Positions 25,065 to 34,055 are shown, numbered from the stretch's first letter. The stretch: DNA of 46,060 nt from Actinomycetota bacterium (GCA_018268575.1 JAFDWF010000195.1:1-46060), one strand, 5' to 3'. Notes: generated by a model not told the origin, from the sequence alone. Program-made: numbers and translations.

Positions 25065-25131
25065 GACTCGATTCTCACCCCCGCCGGGACCCTCCCCGGC
25101 CGGACTTACCCGCTAACTCCGGGTCCCGCCG

Positions 25132-26379
25132 CTACGCCGCCGCGGCCTCGGCGCCCGCGGCGGCCTTGAGGGCCTCGGCGCGGTCGGTGCGCTCCCAGGT
25201 GAACTCCGGCTCTTCGCGGCCGAAGTGGCCGTAGGCCGCGGTCTTCTGGAAGATCGGGCGGTGCAGGTCGAGGTACTGGCGGAAGGCGCCGGGGCGCATG
25301 TCGAACTCGGCTTCGACCAGCTGGGAGATGCGCTGGTCGGAGAGCTTGCCGGTGCCGAAGGTCTCGACCATCAGGGAGACTGGGTGGGCGACGCCGATCG
25401 CGTAGGCGACCTGCACCTCGCAGCGCTCCGCCAGCCCGGCCGCGACCACGTTCTTGGCCACGTAGCGGGCCGCGTAGGCGGCCGAGCGGTCGACCTTCGA
25501 CGGGTCCTTGCCGGAGAAGGCGCCGCCGCCGTGGCGGGCCATGCCACCGTAGGTGTCGACGATGATCTTGCGGCCGGTGAGGCCGGCGTCGCCGACCGGG
25601 CCGCCGATCACGAACTTGCCGGTCGGGTTGACGAGGAAGTCGGCGCGCAGCTCGCCTTCGTCGTACATCCCCGGCACCTCGGCGCCCAGCACCGGCAACA
25701 CCACGTGCTCCCAGAGGTCGGGCTTGATCGTCCCCTCCAAGTCGACCCCCTCCGAGTGCTGGGTCGAGATCAGCAGCTTCTCCACCGACACCGGGCGGCC
25801 GTCGGCGTAGCGGACCGTGACCTGGGTCTTGCCGTCGGGCCCCAGGTAGGGCAGCGTCTCGTCCTTGCGGACCGCCGCCAGCCGCTCGGCGAAGCGGTGC
25901 GCGAGGTGGATCGGCATCGGCATCAGCACCTCGGTCTCGTTGGAGGCGTAGCCGAACATCATCCCCTGGTCGCCGGCCCCGGCGACGTCGAGCTCGTCGT
26001 CGTCGGCCGGGTCGACGCGCGTCTCGTAGGCGTGGTCGACGCCCTGCGCGATGTCCGGGCTCTGTTTGTCGAGCGAGACCAGCACCGAGATGTGGTCGCA
26101 GTCGTAGCCGTAGTTCGCGTCGTAACCGATCCCGCGCACGGTTTCCCGCACCAGATCCGGGATGTCGAGGTGGACCGTGGTCGAGACCTCGCCGGAGACC
26201 ACCGCCATCCCGGTGTTGACCAGGGTCTCGCAGGCGACGCGGCCATACGGATCCTCGGCGAGGATCGCGTCGAGGACGCCGTCGGAGATCTGATCCGCCA
26301 CCTTGTCGGGATGACCCTCGGTGACGGACTCGGACGTGAAGAGGTGCTCGCCCTCGGCGAGTGGCTTGGAAGTGGGCAT
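25132..26379 (-). CDS. metK: S-adenosylmethionine synthase
   Basis: MetK makes SAM from methionine and ATP and so feeds the methyltransferases RsmD and RsmB encoded here. The 415-residue protein has [20 protein letters not shown] at the N-terminus, [12 protein letters not shown] in the central domain and the P-loop-like [15 protein letters not shown]. All are intact. The ATG at 26377-26379 is preceded by TACCCT at 6 nt, giving an independent leaderless promoter although the gene lies only 29 nt after der. No SAM riboswitch is possible in that gap. Confidence 0.98.
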   Translation of the reverse strand: MPTSKPLAEGEHLFTSESVTEGHPDKVADQISDGVLDAILAEDPYGRVACETLVNTGMAVVSGEVSTTVHLDIPDLVRETVRGIGYDANYGYDCDHISVLVSLDKQSPDIAQGVDHAYETRVDPADDDELDVAGAGDQGMMFGYASNETEVLMPMPIHLAHRFAERLAAVRKDETLPYLGPDGKTQVTVRYADGRPVSVEKLLISTQHSEGVDLEGTIKPDLWEHVVLPVLGAEVPGMYDEGELRADFLVNPTGKFVIGGPVGDAGLTGRKIIVDTYGGMARHGGGAFSGKDPSKVDRSAAYAARYVAKNVVAAGLAERCEVQVAYAIGVAHPVSLMVETFGTGKLSDQRISQLVEAEFDMRPGAFRQYLDLHRPIFQKTAAYGHFGREEPEFTWERTDRAEALKAAAGAEAAAA

Positions 26380-26385
26380 CGGCGA

Positions 26386-26391
26386 AGGGTA
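26386..26391 (-). promoter_or_regulatory. -10 hexamer TACCCT of metK
   Basis: TACCCT on the minus strand ends 6 nt before the metK ATG, in the 29-bp der-metK gap. Confidence 0.5.
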
Positions 26392-26408
26392 GTCGAACGG
26401 CGGGAGTC

Positions 26409-27725
26409 CTAGTTCGCGCGCCCCCGCCCGCCGCTGTGAGGTACGAAATCGATCACCAGGGGGACGCCCTCGAGGCCGTAGGCCTCGCGCATGCGGTTCT
26501 CCAGGTGGTAGGCCCAGTCGCGGCTGATCAGCTTGCGGTCGTTGACCTGGATCGCGATCCGCGGCGGGCTCTCCCCCACCTGCGCGGCGTAGTAGAGCCG
26601 CAGCCGACGGCCGCGTTTGGCGGGCGGCGGGGTCTTGGCGACAACTTCGGCGACGAACTTGTTCAGCTTCGGGGTCGGGATGCGCGAGGCGGCGCGGTCG
26701 GCGAGCTCAAGCGCCTTCGGCAGCAGCGTGCCGACGTTGCGGCCGCGGGTGGCGCTGACGGTGATCACGGCCGGGCGCAGGCGCAGCTTGCGCGAGACGC
26801 GGATGCGGGCATCGTCGATGTCGGTCTCGCCGATGTCCCACTTGTTGAGCACGAGCAGCGTCGCGCAGCCCGCGACCATCGCCATCTCGGCGACGCGCAG
26901 GTCCTCGGCGGTCACCCCCTCGGCGGCGTCGCAGACGACGATCGCCACGTCGGCGCGCTCCACCGCCCGTTCGGAGCGCAGCTGGGCGTAGTAGTCGACG
27001 GTCCCGGCGACCTTGGCGCGGCGGCGCAGGCCGGCCGTATCGACGAGGATCACGCGGCGGCCTTCGACCTCGAGCTCGGTGTCGATCGCGTCGCGGGTCG
27101 TCCCCGCCAGGTCGGAGACGATCACCCGGTCGGAGCCGAGGAAGGCGTTCACCAGCGAGGACTTGCCGACGTTGGGGCGACCGATGACCGCGACGCGGAT
27201 CGCGTCGTCGGGCTCGTCGACGTCGGGGCGCTCGCCGAGCGCGCCGGTGATCGCGTCGAGCAGGTCCCCGGTGCCGAGCCCGTGCGTGGCCGAGACCGCG
27301 AGCGGGTCGCCGAGCCCGAGCGCGTGGAACTCGGCGGTCGAGCTGTAGTCGTTCGGCCGGTCGGCTTTGTTGACGACAGCGAGCACCGGGACCGCGGAGC
27401 CGCGCAGGGTGCGGGCGAGCTCCGCGTCCCCGGCGCGAAGGCCGGCCCGGGCGTCGACCACCAACAGGATCGCGTCGGCTTCGGCCATCGCCAGGCGCGC
27501 CTGCGCCTGCACGTCGCGGGCGAGCTCCGCCTCGTCCTCGAGGTCGATCCCGCCGGTGTCGACGAGCTCGAATCGCACCCCGTTCCACTCGGTGGCAAGC
27601 CGCTTGCGGTCGCGGGTGACGCCCGGCTCGGGCGAGGTGACCGCCTCGGTGCCGCCGACCAGGCGATTGACCAGAGTGCTCTTGCCGACGTTGGGGAAGC
27701 CGACGACGGCGACCGTGGCGCTCAT
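26409..27725 (-). CDS. der: Ribosome biogenesis GTPase Der (EngA)
   Basis: Der is an essential double GTPase needed for 50S subunit assembly. The 438 residues contain two tandem G domains: GFPNVGKS at 9-16 with DTGG, then VNKAD; and GRPNVGKSS near 181 with DTAGLRR and LNKWD. A C-terminal KH-like domain follows, ending in a basic tail (HSGGRGRAN). The ATG overlaps the cmk stop by 4 nt (ATGA); cmk-der adjacency is common in bacteria. Confidence 0.97.
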   Translation of the reverse strand: MSATVAVVGFPNVGKSTLVNRLVGGTEAVTSPEPGVTRDRKRLATEWNGVRFELVDTGGIDLEDEAELARDVQAQARLAMAEADAILLVVDARAGLRAGDAELARTLRGSAVPVLAVVNKADRPNDYSSTAEFHALGLGDPLAVSATHGLGTGDLLDAITGALGERPDVDEPDDAIRVAVIGRPNVGKSSLVNAFLGSDRVIVSDLAGTTRDAIDTELEVEGRRVILVDTAGLRRRAKVAGTVDYYAQLRSERAVERADVAIVVCDAAEGVTAEDLRVAEMAMVAGCATLLVLNKWDIGETDIDDARIRVSRKLRLRPAVITVSATRGRNVGTLLPKALELADRAASRIPTPKLNKFVAEVVAKTPPPAKRGRRLRLYYAAQVGESPPRIAIQVNDRKLISRDWAYHLENRMREAYGLEGVPLVIDFVPHSGGRGRAN

Positions 27726-28468
27726 TGGTGCTCCGAGGGGGGACGTTGCGAGGGAGAAGGCTCGGGGGACCCTTCGCTCACGAACTGCGGGGAGGTTCGC
27801 TCAGGGTCCCCCGAGTCTCCCTTCGAGCGGGGGGCAAGGCGTCGTTCGTGGGCGAGCCCGACCACGCGCGCGACGACCTCCTCCAAGCTGAGCCCCGTCG
27901 TATCGAGCTCCACTGCATCGTCCGCCGGGCGCAGGGCGCCGTGCTCGCGCTCGCTGTCGCGGGCATCGCGCTGGAGCTGGGCGGCGAGGACGGCGGCGAT
28001 GTCCTCGCCGGTCTCGGCGGCGCGGCGGCGGGCGCGCTCCTCGTCGGAGGCGGTGAGGAAGACCTTCAGCGGCGCGTCGGGGCTGACCACGGTGCCGATA
28101 TCGCGGCCCTCGGCGACGTAGTCGGCCGCTTCGATCAGCGCCCGCTGGCGGGCCACCATCGCCTCGCGCACGACCGGGTGGACGGAGACGCGCGAGGCGT
28201 CGGCGCTCACCTCGGGGCGACGGATCGCGTCGGTGACGTCGCGGCCCCCGAGCAGCACGCGCCGCCCGTCGAAGTCGATCTCGAGGCCTGCGGCCAGCGG
28301 CCCGAGAGCAACGCCGTCGTCGGCGTCGACCCCGACCTCCCGCGCGGCCAGCGCGACGCTCCGGTACATCGCCCCCGAGTCGAGGTAGGTGAAGCCGAGC
28401 GCGGCGGCGACAGCGCGGGCCACGGTTGACTTGCCGGCCCCGGCCGGGCCGTCGATCGCGATCACCAT
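27722..28468 (-). CDS. cmk: Cytidylate kinase with a palindrome-encoded C-terminal tail
   Basis: Cmk phosphorylates CMP and dCMP. The P-loop is GPAGAGKST at 7-15, followed by YLDSGAMYR, and the lid region includes [17 protein letters not shown]. The kinase fold should end near residue 213 ([11 protein letters not shown]); the remaining 35 residues or so are Ser/Pro/Glu-rich and are encoded by an inverted repeat (27751-27822), with the stop overlapping der by 4 nt. The tail therefore looks like repeat DNA that has become coding. The ATG at 28466-28468 has TAAGCT 6 nt upstream. Confidence 0.95.
   Translation of the reverse strand: MVIAIDGPAGAGKSTVARAVAAALGFTYLDSGAMYRSVALAAREVGVDADDGVALGPLAAGLEIDFDGRRVLLGGRDVTDAIRRPEVSADASRVSVHPVVREAMVARQRALIEAADYVAEGRDIGTVVSPDAPLKVFLTASDEERARRRAAETGEDIAAVLAAQLQRDARDSEREHGALRPADDAVELDTTGLSLEEVVARVVGLAHERRLAPRSKGDSGDPERTSPQFVSEGSPEPSPSQRPPSEHQ
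27751..27822. repeat. Inverted repeat within the cmk 3' end
   Basis: The arms are AGGGAGA/TCTCCCT (27751-27757 with 27816-27822), CTCGGGGGACCCT/AGGGTCCCCCGAG (27761-27773 with 27803-27815, all 13 paired) and an inner CGAAC/GTTCG (27781-27785 with 27795-27799). It is read through in the cmk frame. Confidence 0.7.
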
Positions 28469-28474
28469 GGCGGC

Positions 28475-28480
28475 AGCTTA
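28475..28480 (-). promoter_or_regulatory. -10 hexamer TAAGCT of cmk
   Basis: TAAGCT on the minus strand ends 6 nt before the cmk ATG, in the 29-bp gap after aroA. Confidence 0.5.
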
Positions 28481-28497
28481 TGGACCGGCGGACCGGG

Positions 28498-29850
28498 TCA
28501 GTGGACCGGGTCGTGGAGCGGCGGGCGGTGCTGCAGCGAGTGGAGGTCGGCCTCGAAGGCCGGGTAGCTGACCGCGGCGGCGCCCATGTCGATCACCTCG
28601 ACGCCCTCGCGCGAGGCGGCTCCGGCGACGGCGCCGAGCATCGCGATGCGGTGGTCGCCGTGCGAGTCGATCGTGCCGCCGCGCAGGCCGCCGCTGCCCT
28701 CGATCACCATCCCGTCGGCGGTCGGCTCGACCCTCCCGCCGAGCGCGTCGAGGGCATCGCAGACAGTCGCGATCCGGTCGGACTCCTTGCGGCGCAGCTC
28801 GGTCGCGTCGCGGATCGTCGTCGTCCCCTCGGCGAAGCAGGCGGCGAGGGCGACCAGCGGCAACTCGTCGATCGCCAGCGGCACGTCGGCGCCGCCGACC
28901 TCGCAGCCCTGCAGCCCCGAATGGCCGACGCGAATGTCGGCGATCGGCTCGCCGCCCTCCTCGCCGCGCGATTCCACGGCGATCTCCTCGGTGCCCATCC
29001 GGCGCAGGATGTCGAGTAGGCCGGTGCGGGTCGGATTGGTCCCGACGTCGTGGAGGAGGAGGTCGCTGCCGGGGACGATCGTCGCGGCGACGATGAAGAA
29101 GGCGGCAGAGGAGAAATCGGCGGGGACGACGATCCGGCCCGGCTCGAGGCGCTCGGCGCGCTTGACGATCACCGTGGTCCCGTCTCGAGCGATCTCCGCC
29201 CCGGCGGCGACCAACATCCGCTCGGTGTGGTCGCGGGTCGGCAGCGGCTCGACCACGCGGGTCTCGCCCTCGGCGAGGAGGCCGGCGAAGAGCACGCACG
29301 ACTTCACCTGGGCGCTCGCGACCGGCAGCTCGTAGGTGGTGCCATGGAGCGGCGCGCCCTCGACCTCGAGCGGGGGCAGGCGCTCCTCGCGGGCGCCGAG
29401 GCGGGCGCCCATCTGGCGCAGCGGCTCGGCGATCCGGTCGACCGGGCGCCTGCGGATCGAGTCGTCGCCGTCGAGGATCCACTTGCCCTCCGGCTGCCCG
29501 GCGAGCCAGCCCGGCAAGAGCCGCAGCAGCGTCCCCGCGTTGCCGACGTCGATCTCCGCCGAACGCGCCCCGCGCAGGCCCACCCCGGCGATCCGCAGCC
29601 GCGACGCACCGAGGCCGTCGTCGCGTTCGATCGCCTGCGTGGGCAGCTCGTGGACCAGCCGCGCCCCGATCGCCTGCACCGCGGCCAGGGTCGAGCGCGT
29701 GTCGGCGGCGTCGAGGTAGCCGATCACGTCGGTCTCTCCCTCGCCCATCGCGGCGATCATCGCCGCCCGGTGGGAGATCGACTTGTCGGCGGGCGGGCGC
29801 AGCGCGCCGCGCAGCTCCCCCAGCGGATCGAAGTGAGTTCGGTCGCTCAT
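28498..29850 (-). CDS. aroA: 3-phosphoshikimate 1-carboxyvinyltransferase (EPSP synthase)
   Basis: AroA joins shikimate 3-phosphate and phosphoenolpyruvate in the shikimate pathway and is the target of glyphosate. The 450 residues include PADKSISHRAAM near the N-terminus (substrate-binding Lys and Ser), DVGNAGTLLRLL, RPVDRIAEPLRQMGA, and late in the protein LRRKESDRI and DSHGDHRIAM. These are all the usual family signatures. The ATG at 29848-29850 follows tyrA by 9 nt; TAGCTT, overlapping the tyrA stop, ends 6 nt before it and may add an internal promoter. Confidence 0.96.
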   Translation of the reverse strand: MSDRTHFDPLGELRGALRPPADKSISHRAAMIAAMGEGETDVIGYLDAADTRSTLAAVQAIGARLVHELPTQAIERDDGLGASRLRIAGVGLRGARSAEIDVGNAGTLLRLLPGWLAGQPEGKWILDGDDSIRRRPVDRIAEPLRQMGARLGAREERLPPLEVEGAPLHGTTYELPVASAQVKSCVLFAGLLAEGETRVVEPLPTRDHTERMLVAAGAEIARDGTTVIVKRAERLEPGRIVVPADFSSAAFFIVAATIVPGSDLLLHDVGTNPTRTGLLDILRRMGTEEIAVESRGEEGGEPIADIRVGHSGLQGCEVGGADVPLAIDELPLVALAACFAEGTTTIRDATELRRKESDRIATVCDALDALGGRVEPTADGMVIEGSGGLRGGTIDSHGDHRIAMLGAVAGAASREGVEVIDMGAAAVSYPAFEADLHSLQHRPPLHDPVH

Positions 29851-29856
29851 CGGCGC

Positions 29857-29862
29857 AAGCTA
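29857..29862 (-). promoter_or_regulatory. Possible -10 hexamer TAGCTT of aroA
   Basis: TAGCTT on the minus strand ends 6 nt before the aroA ATG but includes the tyrA stop codon TAG, so it may be coincidental. Confidence 0.3.
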
Positions 29863-30960
29863 CCCACCCGCGCCGACGACGGTCACGTTGTGGCCCAGCT
29901 CGCGGACCAGAGCGGCGCCCCGCTCGGCTTGCTCGGGCCCGGCGACCCAGATCGAGACCGCGCCGGAGGTCATGTCGGCGGCCGGGTAGAGGGCCATGTC
30001 CTCGATGTTCACGCCGGCCTCGCCGAGCGCCAGCGCCAGCCGTGCCATCGTCCCCGGTTCGTTGGCGACGATGATCCGGAGCTCCTGCAGCGGGCCGCCG
30101 GGGCGGTCGCTTGCCAGCAGGCGACGACGGTCCTCGCCCGCGGCCGCGTGCCAGGCGGCGATCGCCGCGGTATCGCCGGAGCGGATCAGCGCCGCGGCCT
30201 CGCTGAGGCGGCGCGCGACGGCGTCGACCGCGTCGGCGGTCGCCTCGCGGTTGGAGGCGAAGATGTCGGCCCAGATCGCCGGATTGGAGCCTGCAACGCG
30301 GGTCGCGTCGCGGAAGCTCGGGCCGACCTCGGGGACGCGCTCGCCGCTCGCCAGGTCGGCTGCCGCCTCGGCGACGAGGGCATTGGCGACCGCGTGCGGC
30401 ATCCCGCTCACCGTCGCCATCAGGCGGTCGTGCTCGCCCGCCTCGATCGCCTCGGGACGGGCGCCGAGCCCGGCGACGGTGCGCTGCAGGCGGTCGTAGA
30501 GGACCCCCTCGGAATCCTCTGTCGGGGTCAGGTACCAGCGGGCCCCGTCGAAGAGGTCGGCGCGCGCGTTGGCGACGCCGGCGGTCTCGGCGCCGGCCAG
30601 CGGGTGGCCGCCGACGAAGCGCCCGTCGGCACCGAGCTGGGCGACGATGTCGCGCTTGGTCGAGCCGACGTCGGTGACGGCGGCCTCGGGGCCACAGCAT
30701 TCGAGCGCGGCGGCGGCGAGCTCCGGCAGCCGTCCCACGGGCGCGGCGCAGAAGACCACCTCGGCGCCCTCGCAAGCCGCGGCGACCGAGTCGGCCGCGG
30801 TGTCGGCGGCGCCGGTGGCGAGCGCCGCCTCGCGGGTCCCCGGGTCAGGGTCGTAGCCGGCCACCACCGCGCCGAGGCGCTCGCGCGCCGCCAGGCCGAT
30901 CGAGCCGCCGATCAGCCCGACGCCGAGGACAGCGACCCGCGGCGCCCCAGAACCGCTCAT
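29860..30960 (-). CDS. tyrA: Prephenate dehydrogenase with C-terminal ACT domain
   Basis: TyrA oxidatively decarboxylates prephenate to 4-hydroxyphenylpyruvate on the way to tyrosine. The NAD-binding Rossmann motif is VLGVGLIGGSIG at about 10-21. The catalytic region shows VTDVGSTK and GGHPLAG. Residues about 292-366 form an ACT domain (LRIIVANEPGTMARLALALG), a usual site for tyrosine feedback. The 366-residue length fits the ACT-containing form. It lies between aroF and aroA in the aromatic cluster, 32 nt after aroF. Confidence 0.94.
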   Translation of the reverse strand: MSGSGAPRVAVLGVGLIGGSIGLAARERLGAVVAGYDPDPGTREAALATGAADTAADSVAAACEGAEVVFCAAPVGRLPELAAAALECCGPEAAVTDVGSTKRDIVAQLGADGRFVGGHPLAGAETAGVANARADLFDGARWYLTPTEDSEGVLYDRLQRTVAGLGARPEAIEAGEHDRLMATVSGMPHAVANALVAEAAADLASGERVPEVGPSFRDATRVAGSNPAIWADIFASNREATADAVDAVARRLSEAAALIRSGDTAAIAAWHAAAGEDRRRLLASDRPGGPLQELRIIVANEPGTMARLALALGEAGVNIEDMALYPAADMTSGAVSIWVAGPEQAERGAALVRELGHNVTVVGAGG

Positions 30961-30992
30961 CTAGTCCGAACGTCGCCTGTCACGGGATCACC

Positions 30993-32072
30993 TCAGGCGC
31001 GCCGGGCCTGGACCGCGGAGGCGAGCCGGTCGAGCGCCTGGACGGTGTCCTCCCAGTCGAGGCAGGGGTCGGTGATCGACTGGCCGTAGACGAGCGGCTC
31101 GCCCGGGCGCAGGTCCTGCCGCCCCTCGACCAGGAAGGACTCGAGCATGATCCCGGTGATCGCCTTGTTGCCGTCGGCGACCTGGTCGGCGATTTCGCCC
31201 GCGGCGAAGAACTGCTTTTCCGGGTCCTTGCCGCTGTTGTCGTGGGAGGCGTCGATGACGAGGCGCTCGGGCAGCCCGGCAACGCCGAGCGTGACCAGCG
31301 CGTCCTCGACCTCCGGCGGGTGGAAGTTCGGCATCCCATGGCCGCCGCGCAGGATGATGTGGCAGTCGGGGTTGCCGGTCGTGTGGAGGATCGCGGGCGC
31401 GCCGGTGTCGTCGATGCCGGCGAAGGCGTGCTGGGCGGCGGCGGCGCGGACCGCGTCGACCGCGACCTGGACGTTGCCGTCGGTGCGGTTCTTGAAGCCG
31501 ATCGGCATCGAGAGGCCGGAGCCGAGCTGGCGGTGGGTCTGGCTCTCCGAGGTGCGGGCGCCGATCGCGCCCCAGGCAACCGCGTCGGCGATGTACTGGG
31601 GGGTGATCGGGTCGAGGAACTCGCAGCCGACCGGCAGGCCGAGCTCGACCACCTCGAGCAGCAGCTTGCGGGCGATCCGCAGGCCGGCGTTGACGTCGGC
31701 GGAGCCGTCGAGGTGCGGGTCGTTGATCAGGCCCTTCCAGCCGGTGGTCGTCCGCGGCTTCTCGAAGTAGACGCGCATGACGACGAGCAGGTCCTCGCGC
31801 AGCTCGCGCGCGGTGGCGGCGAGGCGGTTGGCGTAGTCGAGCGCCGCCTTGGGGTCGTGCACGCTGCACGGGCCGACCACGACCATCAGGCGCGGGTCGC
31901 GCCCGTGGAGGACGTCGACGACTTCCTGGCGGCCACGGATGACCGCCTTGGTGCGCGCCTCGCCGAGCGGCAGCTCTTCGAGGATCCTGCCCGGTGGGCT
32001 CAGCTCGACCACTCTGGCGATCCGCTGTTCACGGACGCCATCACGCTTGGCGCCCTGCATGCCGATGATCAT
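30993..32072 (-). CDS. aroF: 3-deoxy-7-phosphoheptulonate (DAHP) synthase, class I
   Basis: DAHP synthase makes the first committed shikimate intermediate from phosphoenolpyruvate and erythrose 4-phosphate. The protein has VVVGPCSVHDPKAAL, YFEKPRTTTGWKG, GARTSESQTHR, GFKNRTDGN and IDASHDNSGKD, all diagnostic of the AroF/G/H class. The start is set at MIIGMQGAKRD (ATG 32070-32072) because GAAGGAAAG precedes it; 28 further in-frame codons up to 32156 lack family similarity. This gives 359 residues, close to the usual 350. The gene is preceded by a 356-nt untranslated stretch with several stable stems, a possible regulatory leader. Confidence 0.95.
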   Translation of the reverse strand: MIIGMQGAKRDGVREQRIARVVELSPPGRILEELPLGEARTKAVIRGRQEVVDVLHGRDPRLMVVVGPCSVHDPKAALDYANRLAATARELREDLLVVMRVYFEKPRTTTGWKGLINDPHLDGSADVNAGLRIARKLLLEVVELGLPVGCEFLDPITPQYIADAVAWGAIGARTSESQTHRQLGSGLSMPIGFKNRTDGNVQVAVDAVRAAAAQHAFAGIDDTGAPAILHTTGNPDCHIILRGGHGMPNFHPPEVEDALVTLGVAGLPERLVIDASHDNSGKDPEKQFFAAGEIADQVADGNKAITGIMLESFLVEGRQDLRPGEPLVYGQSITDPCLDWEDTVQALDRLASAVQARRA

Positions 32073-32428
32073 CTTTCCTTCGCCTTTCTCCAAAACGGTG
32101 CAATCGTAACTTCCCTTTGACCAAACGCGGACTTGGGTGCATGCGTCGCAACGCACGCGCAGGGGCGGCGCCCGGCCGAAGACTGTCTCGGGGCGGCCGC
32201 TGGCCGCCGGGCCGGACGCCTAGATAAATCGCCAGTAATACGCGGTGAAGCTGCCACGGCCGAGGGTCGCGCCGAGGGCGCGTCCGGGTTCAGAGACGGT
32301 GGTGGCAGTGCTTCTCACGACCGGGACTTTGTACCACGGCGACGGGCGGAGGTCCACCGCCGTCCCCCACCCGGCCCACCCTGTCCCCCACCCGGGGAAG
32401 GGGCGGGGGCCGCAAATCTCTCCCCCAC
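32073..32428 (-). other. Gene-free 356-nt region upstream of aroF with several hairpins
   Basis: No credible protein or tRNA is encoded. Structures seen: GGCGCCCGGCC/GGCCGGACGCC (32167-32177 with 32210-32220, one mismatch) enclosing GGCGGCC-GCT-GGCCGCC (32192-32208), and CTGCCAC/GTGGCAG (32251-32257 with 32302-32308) enclosing GCGCC-GAG-GGCGC (32269-32281). If transcribed from near hisC, this would be a long structured leader of aroF. It matches no riboswitch or T-box consensus I can recognise. Confidence 0.4.
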
Positions 32429-33523
32429 TCAGCCCAACGAAGCCGCAAGCGCCGCGAGAAAGCGGCCGTCCTCGTCCTCGGTGCCGTAGCTGACCCGGAT
32501 GTGGCCCGGGTCGCCGAGCGGGGTGCCGGCGCGGACGGCGATGTCCGCGGCGGCGAGGCCGGCGATCACCGCCGCTTCGTCGTGGTCACCGAGGTCGATC
32601 CAGGAGAAGTTCGCCTGCGACTCCGAGGCCCAGAGCCCCAGCTCGCGCACCCCCTCCTGCACGCGGATCCGCTCGGCGACGGTCGCCTCGACCCGCGCCA
32701 GCACGTCGTCCTGGTGCAGGATCGCCTCCGCCCCCGCCGCCTGGGCGAGCGCGTTGACGCTGAACGGCTGGCGCACCGCATCGACCGCGGCGCGGAAGTT
32801 GGCGGCGCCGATCGCGTAGCCGACCCGCAGTCCCGCCAGCCCGTAGCACTTGCTGAAGGTCCGCAGGACGACCAGGTTCGGGAAGTCGCGCAGCAGGTCG
32901 AGCGAGGAGTCGGGATCGTCGTTGGTCTGGAACTCGACGTAGGCCTCGTCGAGGATCACCGTCACCCGCGAGGGCACCTGCTCGAGGAACGTCGCGATCG
33001 TCGCCGCCGGGTGGTGCGTCGCGGTCGGGTTGTTCGGATTGCAGACGATCAGCAGCTGCGTCGCCGCGGTCACCTCGGCTGCCATCGCCTCGAGGTTGAG
33101 CGCATCGCCCTCGCCGAGCGGCACGCGGATCTCCCGCGCCCCGGTCAGCGCCGGCAGGTACGGGTACATCGAGAAGCTCGGCCAGGCGTAGAGGATCTCG
33201 TCGCCCGGCTCGCAAAGCGCCGACGCGGCGGCGAGCAGCAGATCGCATGAGCCGTTCCCGACCGCGACGTTCCCCGGCTGCGAGTCGTAGCGATCGGCGA
33301 GCCGGTGCCGCAGCAGCGTCGCGTCGGGGTCCGGGTAGCGGTTCATCGACGCGGCGGCACGAGCGATCGCCTCCACGACCTGTGGGTGCGGCGGCTGCGG
33401 CGACTCGTTGGAGGCGAGCTGGGCGATCGGCCCGGCGGCGATCGCCTCCGGCGCCTGCCCGGTCGGCACGCCGGCCTGGTAACCCGGCATCCGCGAGAGC
33501 TTCTCGGCGTAGGTGACCGTCAT
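32429..33523 (-). CDS. HisC-like PLP-dependent aminotransferase (histidinol-phosphate or aromatic amino acid)
   Basis: The 364-residue fold-type I aminotransferase has ASNESPQPPHP and VGNGSCDLL near the N-terminus, CNPNNPTATHHP, LDEAYVEF and the PLP lysine in RTFSKCYGLAGLRVGY. The C-terminus contains RVSYGTEDEDGRFL. Sequence alone places it in the HisC family, which includes both histidinol-phosphate aminotransferases and phenylalanine/tyrosine aminotransferases. Its position between chorismate mutase, DAHP synthase and prephenate dehydrogenase, with no histidine genes in the window, makes an aromatic aminotransferase the better guess. CACAAT ends 6 nt before the ATG. Confidence 0.9.
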   Translation of the reverse strand: MTVTYAEKLSRMPGYQAGVPTGQAPEAIAAGPIAQLASNESPQPPHPQVVEAIARAAASMNRYPDPDATLLRHRLADRYDSQPGNVAVGNGSCDLLLAAASALCEPGDEILYAWPSFSMYPYLPALTGAREIRVPLGEGDALNLEAMAAEVTAATQLLIVCNPNNPTATHHPAATIATFLEQVPSRVTVILDEAYVEFQTNDDPDSSLDLLRDFPNLVVLRTFSKCYGLAGLRVGYAIGAANFRAAVDAVRQPFSVNALAQAAGAEAILHQDDVLARVEATVAERIRVQEGVRELGLWASESQANFSWIDLGDHDEAAVIAGLAAADIAVRAGTPLGDPGHIRVSYGTEDEDGRFLAALAASLG

Positions 33524-33529
33524 CGGCCC

Positions 33530-33535
33530 ATTGTG
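33530..33535 (-). promoter_or_regulatory. Possible -10 hexamer CACAAT of the hisC-like gene
   Basis: CACAAT on the minus strand ends 6 nt before the ATG at 33523. It keeps four of six consensus bases (ACAAT-type) though it lacks the first T. Confidence 0.35.
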
Positions 33536-33545
33536 CCGCCCCGCG

Positions 33546-33941
33546 CTACTGCGCGGCGTTCAAGTCGGCGCGCAGCTTCTGCGTCTCGCCGATGTAGACG
33601 TGCTCGGGGACGGTCCCCTCGGGGGCGTAGTAGTGGAGCATCACCCGGATCACCCGCTCCATCGAACCGGGCACGGGGATCTCACAGCAGCAGAGCAGCG
33701 GCACCGTGTCGAGCCCAAGCTGGCGCGCCGCCACCGCCGGGAACTCCGCATTCAGGTCCGCTGTGGTGGTGAAGATGCAGCTGACCATCGCTTCGGGCCC
33801 GAGCGAGTTGCGCTCGATCAGCGCCCGCATCAACTCCTCGGTCGCCGCCAGGATCGCCTCCCGCTCATTCGCCTCCGCCTGCACCGCACCGCGCAGCGCG
33901 AACAGCCGCCGCTGAGGTCCCTTGTAGCTGCCGACATCCAT
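33546..33941 (-). CDS. aroH: Chorismate mutase, AroH type
   Basis: AroH converts chorismate to prephenate, the TyrA substrate. The protein resembles the monofunctional trimeric Bacillus AroH: LFALRGAVQAEANE at the N-terminus, then a helix, IFTTTADLNAEFPAVAAR, VPLLCCCEIPVPGSM, and CIRVM-like RVIRVMLHYY followed by HVYIGETQKLRADL. The Arg in LRGAV and the Cys-Glu (CCE) are in the active-site positions. The ATG at 33939-33941 gives 131 residues, matching the 127 of the Bacillus enzyme; a start at 34007 would add 22 residues without family similarity. It is the first gene of the aromatic cluster, 22 nt before the aminotransferase. Confidence 0.9.
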   Translation of the reverse strand: MDVGSYKGPQRRLFALRGAVQAEANEREAILAATEELMRALIERNSLGPEAMVSCIFTTTADLNAEFPAVAARQLGLDTVPLLCCCEIPVPGSMERVIRVMLHYYAPEGTVPEHVYIGETQKLRADLNAAQ

Positions 33942-34004
33942 GAGCGGCGCATCATCCCAAAGCCGGATCACGCGCGGCTTACGCCGCCAGGAGGGGGCGA
34001 GTTC

Positions 34005-34055
34005 CATTGCGGTGCGACTTATCCGGCTATGGGACGGATTTCTCGCACCGCAATG
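34005..34055. repeat. Inverted repeat holding the start codon of the second AbiEi/DUF559 gene
   Basis: CATTGCGGTGCGA (34005-34017) pairs perfectly with TCGCACCGCAATG (34043-34055), and ATCCG (34021-34025) with CGGAT (34035-34039). The central loop GCTATGGGA (34026-34034) contains the ATG of the downstream gene. The layout matches the palindrome at the start of the other AbiEi/DUF559 gene at 25.0 kb. Confidence 0.75.

Noticed and set aside
26380..26408. SAM riboswitch before metK
   Set aside because: Only 29 bp lie between der and metK.
32069..32257. 62-codon frame on the minus strand upstream of aroF
   Set aside because: It overlaps the aroF start region, has Arg/Pro/Ala-rich low-complexity sequence and no ribosome binding site or homology that I can recognise.
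32331..32345. T-box-like TGGTAC on the minus strand upstream of aroF
   Set aside because: The context is CCGTGGTACAAAG, not GGTGGNACCGCG, and no specifier stem is evident.
34005..34055. Alternative aroH start at 34007 within the palindrome arm
   Set aside because: It would add 22 residues without family similarity; the start at 33941 gives the usual AroH length.
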